Source: Cycas panzhihuaensis
Taxonomy: Eukaryota; Cycadophyta
DNA length: 64,000 bases
Reading direction: 5' to 3'
NCBI GenBank assembly: GCA_023213395.1
Contig: CM041465.1
Span: 245,713,741 to 245,777,740 of the forward strand
Below the pieces are notes generated by a model. It did not search any database and was not told the DNA's origin. It was given only the letters and a program-made list of their open reading frames with translations. Position numbers and translations under genes: made by a program. This document shows positions 22,435 through 32,026 of the stretch, piece after piece (position 1 is the first letter of the stretch; each line of letters opens with the position of its first letter).

Positions 22435-22970
22435 TAAAAATCATAGTATGGAGTTTGAAGATATGGATAGTTATAAAAACTCAAATGAGCATGTTATGAG
22501 GGTGACAATGATGTATATCCAAGCACGATTAGTAATGAGGATCTTTATGCTAGTTTGGATGAAGTGGATTGCAAACATGAATATTTTGATGTTAATGACA
22601 ACTTCAGGAAAAATCATAAAGAAAATGGGATGCATGAGACCCATAGTTCAACAAGTCATAGTGGAAATGGGGAAGATCGATCGAGAGACAAAAAGATAAA
22701 ACTAACAAAGAAGACCACGTAGAGAAAAAGGCAGTGAAAGGTAGGGCATGGCTGTTGGGCCACGACATTGTATTTAAAAAAGAGTGATCAAGTATGGCAA
22801 TTTTCCAACAAATCCCAAATGCACTAGGGAGAATCAAGGATGTAACAGAAAGGCCTATATGGGATCGAAAAGGTGTACTAGAATGGCATTGTCTAATTGA
22901 GGAAACTCGCAGGCCAATTATGCCTGAAATGTTCAAAGGCAATAAACTCAAACCCTACCACAATTAGGGT
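22435..22970 (+). pseudogene. gag-to-integrase deletion junction of element B
   Basis: Downstream of gag the text passes through unrecognised frames, then reads RPIMPEMFKGNKLKPYHN with a stop near 22965. This aligns with the last residues of element A integrase (QLKPYHN). The intervening pol catalytic domains are absent. The exact deletion point was not located. Confidence 0.6.
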
Positions 22971-23670
22971 AGAGCAAATTTCTTGGAGGAGTCGACCGAG
23001 TGCAACATAATGTGCTGCTTGAAGTTGGGGACAATTGAGGTTATCTTGGTACTAGGAGTTCGATTCCATCTTAATACACAAATACAAAAGAAAAAAAAAA
23101 CTGACAAAAGAATCGTAACTCAAAATATCATACATTTGAGTGAGATCATGGACAAAAACATATGGCAAAATGTTGATGAAAGAAAAAAAAAATATTAGTG
23201 AAAAAAAAAACTTAGTAAAAAGAAGCCAAAAATAACCATTTTTAAGTCACTATTCCCTAGAAATACACTATGCGGTCCATAAATGGAATGAGAATAGGAA
23301 TGCACTGATTATAAGGCCGCATAGTGAACTTTTTCATTATGCGTTTTACTTGCGTCCTAACGAAGGAATGTACGAAAAAACCCACAGATTTAAAAGTGAA
23401 TAGTGCCTCATTTTCACCATGCAAAACTAGAGGAACCTTGGTATACCAAGATTGAAGCTAGAGAACAAAATTGCACTAGAATTGAAGCATGTAGCAACAT
23501 GCGTTCTCAACAATGAACATAAGGAATGTTCATAGCAGCACACAATCCATAATGTGTTCTATGATAAGAACAAATCTAGGTTTGAAAGATTTCTTGAGAT
23601 TCTTTGCAATTCAATTGATTTCGTTATATTTCAATTGCTATTCCATCCACTAGTACGACCACAACCTAGA

Positions 23671-24772
23671 ATGAAGACAAGAAGTGTTTAGGAAATACAC
23701 TTGCCCATTCTTAAAACAAAATTCTATGGAATGTCATCTGCATTCAAAAATAAGGTCAAGCAGGCAGCTTGGAGAGAGTTCATTTTTATGCCACTGCTAT
23801 ATTAGGATTTTGACCTAACAGAACAAATGATAGTAGCCCTAAAAAGAGATATGGGTAGAGCCCAAATAAATGCAGACATAATCCATGCAGTAACATGGCT
23901 TTCAAAAGGAGGAGACACTCTGAATGCCATGAAAAGATCAAAGGTTGATATAGAAACTTAGTTGAGGGAACTATGTAAGGAAAACACCCAAATATATTTA
24001 GGTGGGATTCAAATTGTGGATATCAGGCTCAAGCGGCTACAATCGATAGCCAAAGTTATCTCACAAAATTCTTGTCTAAACAAAAACATACTTATATTTC
24101 TAGTGATATGATGCCAATTTTTTTGCAAATACAAGACGGTGTTACACTCAATTGGTGTGAGTTCATGGCTAGTAGCATAAGACAATAGATCGATGGGATA
24201 CGAACTCATCCCTTCTGGAACCCATAATTGTTGTTGGCAACACTATTCCATCAATGTATTGAAGCTCAACTGCCACAAATATTCATTTGTCAAGGAGAGC
24301 CAACAGTAAAGCAATGGATCAACATATTTCCTAATAATGTTCATAATTCAAAACTCAAAAGACAAGTATAGAAAGAGATGACAAAAGTAATTTAGTGGAT
24401 TCAACAAAAGCCAGGGAGTTTAATTTGATCCAAACAAGCAGTAAAAAATAGTGTTAAATGTGGAAGGGTAGAAGTGGAAGATGTGGAATCTACACCCTTG
24501 TTGGAGGAATGGGAGATGGAGCTTCCATTCTAGACAATAACTGAACTAAGGGAAGGGTCCTCTTAGTAGCAAAACTCTTTGGAATGTAAGGGGAAACTAA
24601 TTATATAGATGTATGAAAGAAATAGAAAAGGAGTATCAAGCTGAGATTGTGGCATTATAGGAAAATTTGAAAGAAAAGGATGCAATTTATTGCCACCCTT
24701 ACTTAAATTAATGAAGATTTACTTAAGGCCTCTGAGATTGCCAAGGATCTTGGACTGCAGGGGCAGTCCTAG
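23671..24772 (+). pseudogene. conserved extra ORF after pol, element B (broken)
   Basis: This is the homologue of 8555-9648 in element A, with similar length (1102 versus 1094 bases) and position between pol and the 3' LTR. Shared blocks are INADIIHAVTWLSKGGD (about 23869-23919), GVTLNWCEF (about 24130-24156), EPTVKQWINIFPNN (about 24298-24340) and EYQAEIVAL...ENLKEKDAI (about 24630-24690), the coiled-coil end. It is interrupted by several stops. Function is unknown. Since B lacks pol but keeps this ORF beside gag, it may have served mobilisation by a partner element; that is inference. Confidence 0.65.
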
Positions 24773-24869
24773 TTTGTAGAGGGAAGAGGAAAAACAACAT
24801 TAAAATTTTGGGATTTTAAATTTTTTTTGGAGCAAGGATGCTCAACCATTTTTGTTGACCCAAGATAGA

Positions 24870-25290
24870 TATTAGGGTCAAATTTGACACCTATGCATTA
24901 AGGAATGGATAATAATTAGCATGTAACAGATCATTGTGGATGCACGTTGATAGCACAAGATGCGCTTGGATTGAATGCACTTATTTTTGGTTGAAAACAA
25001 TAAAGGCAACCTCTTGGAGAATGCACAACGGGGTGCATTTTGCAACAGGGATGAACAACAGATAGAGCAAAGATTAGAACGCATAGACCAGATCAACTAG
25101 AATGCAATCCAAATAGAACTTTAAGGGGGGTTAAGCATTGGGTTTATCACCAAAGGTTGTGCGTTATGTTGAAAGGTGATTGTGACTTTTGGTCACGAGC
25201 CTTCCTCAAAGGGCGCACAAGGTGTATTTAAATGGCACCAATGCTTATCGGTATTCGCTCGTTGAGTCACTCCAACAACTCTTCACTACT
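24870..25290 (+). repeat. LTR of gypsy element B, truncated
   Basis: It aligns with the element A LTR from its first bases (TATTAGGGTC against TGTTGGGGTT), through a hairpin (GTGAC TTTTG GTCAC, about 25181-25195), to a TATA-like stretch (TGTATTTAAATGG, about 25223-25235). Copia RT sequence takes over near 25290. Confidence 0.55.
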
Positions 25291-25617
25291 ATCTCAGAGT
25301 TAGTCACTCAAGAAGACAACGGAGTCTTTATGTCTGAATCAAAGTATGCAAAGAACCTGCTTCATAAATTCAACATGTCTAAATGTAAACCAGTTGTTAT
25401 GTTAGTGGAAACTGGGTGCAAATTGACATCTAATGAAGGAGGAGAAGTGGTAGGTGGAACCCTTTACATGCATTTGGTTGGAAGCTTGGTCTATTTGACA
25501 ACCACACAAGTAGACATTGCCTTCTCAACAAGATTTATTTCTAGATTCATGAGTAACCCAAAGGTATCATATTGGAAGGCTACAAAACAAGTTCTATGAT
25601 ATGTCAAAGTTGGCATA
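25291..25617 (+). pseudogene. copia RT C-terminal fragment
   Basis: Within an open frame (25189-25599) the residues from VTQEDNGVFMSESKYAKNLL to GSLVYLTTTQVDIAF are the C-terminal part of copia RT. The first 30 or so codons of that frame come from the gypsy B LTR. The fragment ends at the short minus-strand LTR element near 25618. Neither RNase H nor the RT active site is present. Confidence 0.85.
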
Positions 25618-27525
25618 AACCTTGTTACCTCTCTAATATACAAAAATAGAGCAAGATAACCAAAATTGGATTGAGGTGGATGGAATGATTGGTGGATGTG
25701 AAGAGCACCACAAAAGAACCAGAAGGACATCAGAGTGAACCCTAAGAGAATTATATTCATCAACATATCATTACAATGAGTAGGGTGCCATATTTATAAG
25801 AGGATCCCATATTTCCACTATTATTAAATACTCATAACTTTAACCTACTTAACCCTTAACCTCCTAATATATTATCCCTCTAACATGTGGTGAAGGATCA
25901 CCACATGCCCTCTCCCCTAAGATGCTTTGCCCTCAAAGCATCCTAATATAAAAAATACACGTCCACCACTTGTTGCTAGAATGTCATAGGTAGATTTATC
26001 ATCCTTGTGTCATAATGAAGAAACTGATGTTAGGATATCTTCATCGTGTAACACATTATTTTCTCCCAACTCGATGGATTTTTGGTTGACCACTCCATCA
26101 TGTGGCAAAGATGAAGATGAAGGGGCTTGAAACTGTCTTGTTAAAATGTCAAGGAGAGTCCTTTGTATGTTTTCAAGCATGTTTTGAACTGCTATTCTTC
26201 TTTCTTTTGCTTCACGCTTAGTTTGTTCTTCTGCAACACGTTGTGGATAAAGTTCTTGAATCTCTAGGCAAAAGAGCAAACATGAAGAGATTCCAAGTTA
26301 CATGGATACCATGTATTTATGCATCACGGAACTGCCATTGTGCCCACCCATGGAGTTTTTCATTGCAAAAGGTTAATATCTTCAATATTTTTTTCATCCT
26401 CTTGTAGGTTGACCTATTTAAAGCATGTTTGCAAGGCAGTAAGCCAATCGTAGAAAGTCACTAAATCATTCTCAATATTGAAGTGTAGGGGTGTGGTCAT
26501 GATATTTTTTTTTTTTTTTTTTAATACCAAGAGAATACTCATGGCCTCAAGAGCAATGGCATGTAAACTAAGGTTTAAATAACCTCAAATAATACAAAAA
26601 GAAACACTAGTATAAACCCTTACAAAATGGAAGCATTAATTTAATTTTAAATATCTGATAAACAATGGCTAAAAATGCACAAAATGTGGTTCAAAATAAT
26701 GGTCTCTAAATTACAGATGACTTTTTTAAGAAGGGTTTACTCCTAGAGATTTTGGACTACAATAATTCCCTCTAATAAAATGCAAATAACTTTTCGCTCA
26801 TACCTTTGATTGACCTAAGACCATTCCATTCGAAAGTAGACAAAAAATTGCATAGAATAAAAAAATAATTGAGGCTATTTGAATACTTGTAACTAAAGTT
26901 ACGGTCATTTGATGTTGAGGTATTAGATTTGCCTTCAAAGTTGGTGACTAAAAGCAGGCTGAAATTAAATCTATTGTATTTTTTTTTTTGCCCTGAAATT
27001 TAGAGTGTGACCACTCAAAATTTGTAGAATGAATTATTTCGCCTCAAATTCACCATTACTTTTTAAAAAATTTTAACATTTATACTTAGATATATGCCTT
27101 TGAACCTTACATTTAAGTAGTGGAAAAAACAAATTTCTAAATACCATTACTTTGATACCACTTGTAACAAGGTTAACCTTGTTATCTTTCTAATATACAC
27201 AAATAGAGAAACATAACCAAAAGTAACTAGAGGTGGATGGAGTGAATGATGCATGTGAAGAGCACCAAAAGGGAACCAGAAGGACACCAAAGTGAACCCC
27301 AAGAGAATTATATTTATCAACATATCATTAAAATGAGTAGGGTGCCATATATATAGAAAGATCACCCTATTATTATATTGTTCTACCACTAAGTTAACCA
27401 TTTATACATTTCCACTATTATTAAATACTCATAACCTTAACCTACTTAACCCTTAACCTCCTAATATATTAACCCTCAACCTCCTAATATATTGACCCTC
27501 TAACATGTGGTGAAGGCTCGCCACA
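25618..27525 (-). mobile_element. short gag-only LTR retrotransposon, minus strand
   Basis: The 5' LTR is 27525-27163 and the 3' LTR about 25905-25618, in the same orientation. A primer-binding site TGGTATCAAAG lies just inside the 5' LTR (about 27160-27150). The polypurine tract TTAGGGGAGAGGGCA (25920-25906) abuts the 3' LTR, which starts TGTGGTGATCC. The internal region is only about 1.25 kb: an AT-rich leader and a short gag-like frame, with no pol. This is the structure of a non-autonomous (TRIM/LARD-like) element. No matching target duplication is seen because its 5' end joins another LTR head-to-head. Confidence 0.8.
26010..26500 (-). pseudogene. gag-like frame of the minus-strand short element
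   Basis: ATG at 26500 (minus) opens a broken frame with FYDWLTALQTCFK and NLQEDEK, resembling the start of a gypsy capsid. It continues after shifts into an open 89-codon frame (26279-26010) with a charged helix (EEQTKREAKERRIAVQNMLE) and a Ser-rich tail. The same sequence occurs in inverted orientation at 28730-29160. Confidence 0.5.
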
Positions 27526-27643
27526 TGTGGCGAGCCTTCACCACATGTTAGAGGGTCAATATATTAGGAGGTTGAGGGTTAATATATTAGGAGGTTAAGG
27601 GTTAAGTAGGTTAAGGTTATGAGTATTTAATAATAGTGGAAAT
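27408..27643. repeat. perfect 236-bp spacerless palindrome at an LTR-LTR junction
   Basis: The left arm 27408-27525 is the exact reverse complement of the right arm 27526-27643 (118 bp each, every base checked by eye, no spacer). The centre reads GCCACA|TGTGGC. The centre coincides with the TGTGG start of two LTRs facing away from each other. Outside the arms the inverted homology continues but is clearly diverged. Confidence 0.95.
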
Positions 27644-28630
27644 ATTGGATCCTCCTATAAATGTGGTGAGCTTTCACACATGTTAGAGTGTTAATATGTT
27701 AGGAGGTTAAGGGTTAAGTAAGTTAAGGTTATGAGTATTTAATAATAGTGGAAATATTGGATCCTCTTATAAATATGGCAGCGTATTTATTGTAATGATA
27801 TGTTGATGAATATAATTCTCTTGGGGTTTACTTCAGTGGTCTTTCGACGCTTTTTACATTGATATCATCCATTCCATCCACTTCCATTTAGTTTTGGTTA
27901 TTTTGTTCTATTTTTGTATATTAGAGATGTTACAAGGTTAGGTTTATTACAAATGGTATCAAAGCAATGATATTTAGATTTTTTTTTTCCTACTTGAATG
28001 CGGGGTTTGAAGGCTTATATCAGAGTATAAATGCTTTAAGTTTTAAGATGTAATGGCAAATTTGAGATGACATGACTCGTTCTATAAATTTTGAGTGGTT
28101 ACACTGCATATTTTGAGGTGGAAAAGAAAAAAAGTGCAACAGATTTAATTTTGGCCCATTTTTTGTCATCAATTTTGAAAGCAAATATGCTTTGTCAACT
28201 TTAAACGGTTGTAATTTTAGCTACAAGTATCCAAATGATTTCAATGTTTTTTTTTTTGATTCTGTGTATTTTTTTGTCTACTTTTGAATGGAATTGTTCT
28301 TATAGGTCAATGAAAGGTCTGGGCAAAAGTCATCTACATTTTATCAGTGATTTTTGTTATAGTCCCAAAATCCTAGGAGTAAACCCTCTTTAAAAGGGTC
28401 ATAACTTTTGATACAAGTATCAAAATTTGATTTTGTTTGAACCATTGGAATCGTAATTGAGAAGCCATTATTTTGGGCCACATTTTATGCATTTTTGAAG
28501 CCATTGTTTACTATATATTTAAAATTGAAATTAATCATTCCATTTTGTAAGAGTTTATACTGGTATTTATTTTTGTACTATTTTTGGCCGTTCAGACCTT
28601 GGCTTGCATGCCATTGCTCTTGAGGCCATA

Positions 28631-28669
<39 letters not shown>

Positions 28670-29690
28670 GTATTAAGGGGACTAACTGACTATAGACAAC
28701 TCCTCAAAAGAAAAAAAAGAAAACACATTATGACCACATTCCTACAATTCAATATTGAAGATGATTCAGTGACTTGTCACGAATAGCTTACCGCCTTGCA
28801 CTCATGTTTTGAATGGGTCAACCTACAAGAAGATGAAAAAATTGTTGAAGCTATAACTATTTGCAAAGAAAACTCCATGGGTGGGCATGATGGTGGTTCT
28901 GCGATGCATACATATATGGTATCCATGTTACTCGGGATCTCTTCATTTCAGCTCTTCTCCTAGAGATTCATTAACTTTGTCCACAATGTCTTGCAGAAAA
29001 ACAAACAAAGGGTGAAGTAGAAGAAAGATGAAAAGTTGTTCAAAACATGCTTGAAAACATACAAAGGAGTCTCCTTGACATTTTGGCTAGTTAGGTTCAA
29101 GCCCCTTCATCTTCATCTTTGTCATATGACGGAGTGGTCAAGTAGGAATCCATCCAGTTGGGAGAAAATAATGTGTTGCGGGATGGACTTTTGAAAGAAC
29201 AAGTTTTGAAACTTGAACTTGATGAACTCCCAAGTACTGAGGCAATTTTGTATGAGCATGTGGTGGACCATAATAAGAAAATTGAAAACCTTGCCTCACC
29301 TACATCTCTTCCAGAAGATGGTATGATCAAGTCTCAATCAATTCATCTGGAAGAAGTCATAAGTTTGCCTATCGTACAAGGTAAACTTTTAGATGATAAG
29401 GATGACCTTCCTCCCCCTCATGGTGGTGCGCCATCAACATTCAGCTTGCAGGAGCATTTGGGTACTAATTTTTGTGGATCCCCTCATTACTATAGTATGG
29501 GCTCTCATTTCTTTGCTGATGATATCCATCCAAAAGGGCCACACTTCTGTAGTACATGTTCCCACTTAATGGGAGATGTCTTTGCAGCAGTTTCTTTATT
29601 ATGGCACAAGGATGATAAATCTATCTATGACATTCTAGCAGCGGCAAGTGGTGGACATATGTATTTTTGTATTAGGAAATCTATCTATGG
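27526..29690 (+). mobile_element. second copy of the short LTR element, plus strand, 3'-truncated
   Basis: A partial LTR copy (27526-27661) is followed by an LTR starting TGTGGTGAGC at 27662 and ending near 27951, then a primer-binding site TGGTATCAAAGC (from 27954). The leader and gag-like region (27970 to about 29680) align in reverse orientation with 27140-25950, with the internal ORF longer here. Homology stops near 29690 in the sequence GTATTAGGAAAT. No 3' LTR is present. Confidence 0.75.
28636..28678. repeat. (TC)n microsatellite
   Basis: About 43 bp of uninterrupted TC dinucleotides inside the leader of the plus-strand short element. The minus-strand copy has a T run at the equivalent place (about 26507-26522). 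Confidence 0.95.
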
Positions 29691-29802
29691 CATAGAACCA
29701 TTCGTGGAGGATTCAAGATATACTGTCATCTCAATGCCCTCCAATGAATGCACTAGAACCACACATTCAATTGGTTTTGGTGCCAACCACTTATTGACGT
29801 AG
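28730..29802 (+). pseudogene. gag-like region of the plus-strand short element
   Basis: ATG 28730 opens MTTFLQFNIEDDSVTCHE with LTALHSCFEWVNLQEDEKIV, a capsid-like start interrupted by stops. A long open frame follows (29158-29802, 214 codons) with an acidic/His-rich composition, LEEVISLPIVQGKLL and HKDDKSIYDILAAASGG. The minus-strand copy preserves the HxDDKSxYDIL block close to its polypurine tract, so the middle of this frame (about 29200-29580) was either lost there or gained here. After 29690 the reading is flanking sequence. Confidence 0.5.
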
Positions 29803-29874
29803 ATGATCCCCTTCTCTGTTCTTGAACCAGTAGTACATTCTGACACCACTCAGGAGCAGCATTGAATGCCAATT

Positions 29875-30129
29875 TCATATCATCTTATGACTGCTGTACT
29901 GATGAGCAGGAGTCTTAACAACATCAAAGACTCCACTAACCGGTGGTAGTCTTATAGCATCTGATGACTCCTCTAATGACAATTTTTTATGGTCATTAGC
30001 CAATGGTCCATCTGCTAACCAGTGGGTGTGATATGGATATTGGTCATGGCTCTGCAACGTATCCTGCCCCTCTTTACTTCCAAACAATAGAGGAGCTATA
30101 TAACCTGTTTTATTATCGTGTATAAACAT
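29875..30129 (-). other. 84-codon open frame, possibly a terminal exon or gene fragment
   Basis: The minus-strand frame is preceded by AATAAAACAG then GTTATATAGC (near 30105), an acceptable splice acceptor, and then reads YIAPLLFGSKEGQ, HDQYPYHTHWLADGPL and LPPVSGVFDVVKTPAHQYSS to a stop at 29877. The composition (aromatic, His, Pro, no low complexity) looks more protein-like than the surrounding AT-rich sequence. I do not recognise the family. No other exon was found on this strand, so it may equally be a chance frame or a gene fragment. Confidence 0.25.
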
Positions 30130-30783
30130 GCAATCATTTGTATAAAATTACCAGAGATGAACACTCTAGTTATTCTACAACATTTTAACAATGAAGCCAA
30201 CCAATTGTCCCTAAATTACATATCTGAAACATAAATAATAATGGCAAAGCAAAATAAGTGACCTTCAACCATAGGTTCAGGGTAAGAAAACACGCTAAAA
30301 TTTAGGGCTGTTAACACCGATGTGGCTGTTGAAATTTGACACACTGTATGGCTGATTTGTGCTATTCTTAGGTGGATGGCCATACAGTCTGCTGTACTTG
30401 TGAAGAAGAGCCAAGTGAAAAGGGCCAAAAATAACTCATGAAAGCGCAATGGAAATCTGCAAATGCTGATTTAAATGGCAGTAGGGAAAACCTATTTTAT
30501 AGCTGTGTGGCTGATGTCACAATTGAACGGCTGGAGGGATCTTCGTACTCTTTATATGGCCATGTTCATAAATGCAAATTTAATGTGCATGACTTGCCTG
30601 TAATGCAAGACCTCTCATCAATGATATTGTACATCTCTTTATTGCAGTTGTACCCTTAATTAATGTTTTAATTGTTTCTAGGTTGTGGCCCTGTTCTCTT
30701 GAGGTTGTGAAGTCACCTAGAGGCTTATCTGCTACTTCTGTTAGCTTCTCTCTCTCTCTCTCTCTCTCTCTTTCCCTCCCTCT

Positions 30784-30821
<38 letters not shown>

Positions 30822-32026
30822 TTACTGAATTAGGTGTTTTGCCCTACTTTTAGGCCTCGGCTTTGCTTCATTTTAGAATAGCTTTTTCTTTGTGAGTAAT
30901 TAAAATTTCAGGGGTTATCTGTGGGACTTAAAGCCCCTTTTCTGACTGTCTAAAGCTCTGAGCTGGGCCATTTTTGGTCTGTGACATCAGATGCCTTCTT
31001 GAGTAGGAACTTCTAGGAGGTTTGCTGGGCTAGCCATTGGTTTGCAGCAGTTCATTGATAAAAGGCTTCTATTGTGCTTTGTTAAATTCATTATATGCCG
31101 TGGGTCCTTGTGCCTTTACTCCACCCAAATGTGCCCATCATTCTATGATATGTACCTGTGAGTGTAGGTGTGTCTCAAAAATCACAAAAAATGCATTGAA
31201 TCTTGCATGTCCTAAGCCTTTCCTTGGGTTTGAGTTGCACAACGATGACATGCTTTTGCTATTTTTTTCTTCAAAACTTGGAGGGGAAAAATGGAAAAAA
31301 AAAGAAAAGAAAAAACAAATATGAGTTTTGAACCATGGAGTACTTCTTGAGACAGTCTGTCTTGCTTGAAAAGACCAGATTACCTCAATAATACTTGCTG
31401 TCCACTGTTTTCAATTTTTGAACTTCTTATTTTCTTGTCCACTATCCTATTCCTGGCTTTTCTTGTGCTTACTGCTGCTTCTTGCTGTCCTGTTTTCCAA
31501 AGTTGCCTTTTTGCTGCAGTCTTCTTTTTCCTTCTTGTTGTCCTTTTCTAGCTTGATCCTTCTTTCCCTTTTGAGTTTTATTTTTGCTGTTTTTGAATGT
31601 TGTGAGAAAACTGTTTGAAAGCTCTTTTAGTGAAACTCTCAAGGTTTCTGTTGTTCTTCACCCACCGCCCCACCCTGGGTTGTATTTTTGGGTGGCAGGC
31701 CCTGAGGCTGGGTGCCCCACCATACTAGATTTTTCACCACTCCAGGAACTGCTGACAAACTCAGTTTGGCCGAGTGAATCTGGTTCTGCAGATTAGCAGA
31801 ACCAGAACTTGGGAACTGGTTCAGTTTTGAATCAGGTGTGTAAGTTTACAAGGCTATGTTTATAAACTTATTTTCCTTGTTATTGCCATTTTCAGTTGAT
31901 ATTTTTGAGCAATATTAATGGAGCATTGGATTTGTTTTATCATTTACATCTGTATTTGATATTTTTGAGTATATATTATTGTGACATCTGAGTTTTAATT
32001 TACAAGTACTTGTATGTGTGCTCCAG
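30130..32026. other. sequence upstream of the RRP12-like exons, with microsatellites
   Basis: No exon with similarity to the N-terminal two thirds of RRP12 is recognised. A (TC)n run (about 30747-30770) is followed by (AT)n (about 30786-30819). Pyrimidine-rich stretches dominate 31400-31600. The last part (up to 32026) is intron ending in a TGTGCTCCAG acceptor. Confidence 0.6.

Larger units (their letters stand above)
20640..25290 (+). mobile_element. Ty3/gypsy element B: gag plus extra ORF, pol deleted
   Basis: The order is leader, gag with a zinc-knuckle array (20827-22434), a short segment ending in the integrase C-terminus (to about 22967), spacer, the extra ORF (23671-24772), and an LTR from 24870. 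No RT, RNase H or integrase catalytic motifs occur between gag and the KLKPYHN terminus, so most of pol (about 3-4 kb) is missing compared with element A. The LTR is cut off near 25290 by copia sequence. No 5' LTR was identified; the left limit is a guess. A 24-bp direct repeat lies at 20678-20701 and 20724-20747 in the leader. Confidence 0.75.

Noticed and set aside
31037-31800. Frames upstream of the RRP12 exons considered as additional N-terminal exons
   Set aside because: They are Phe/Leu/Cys-rich from pyrimidine-rich intron sequence and show no resemblance to RRP12 helices.
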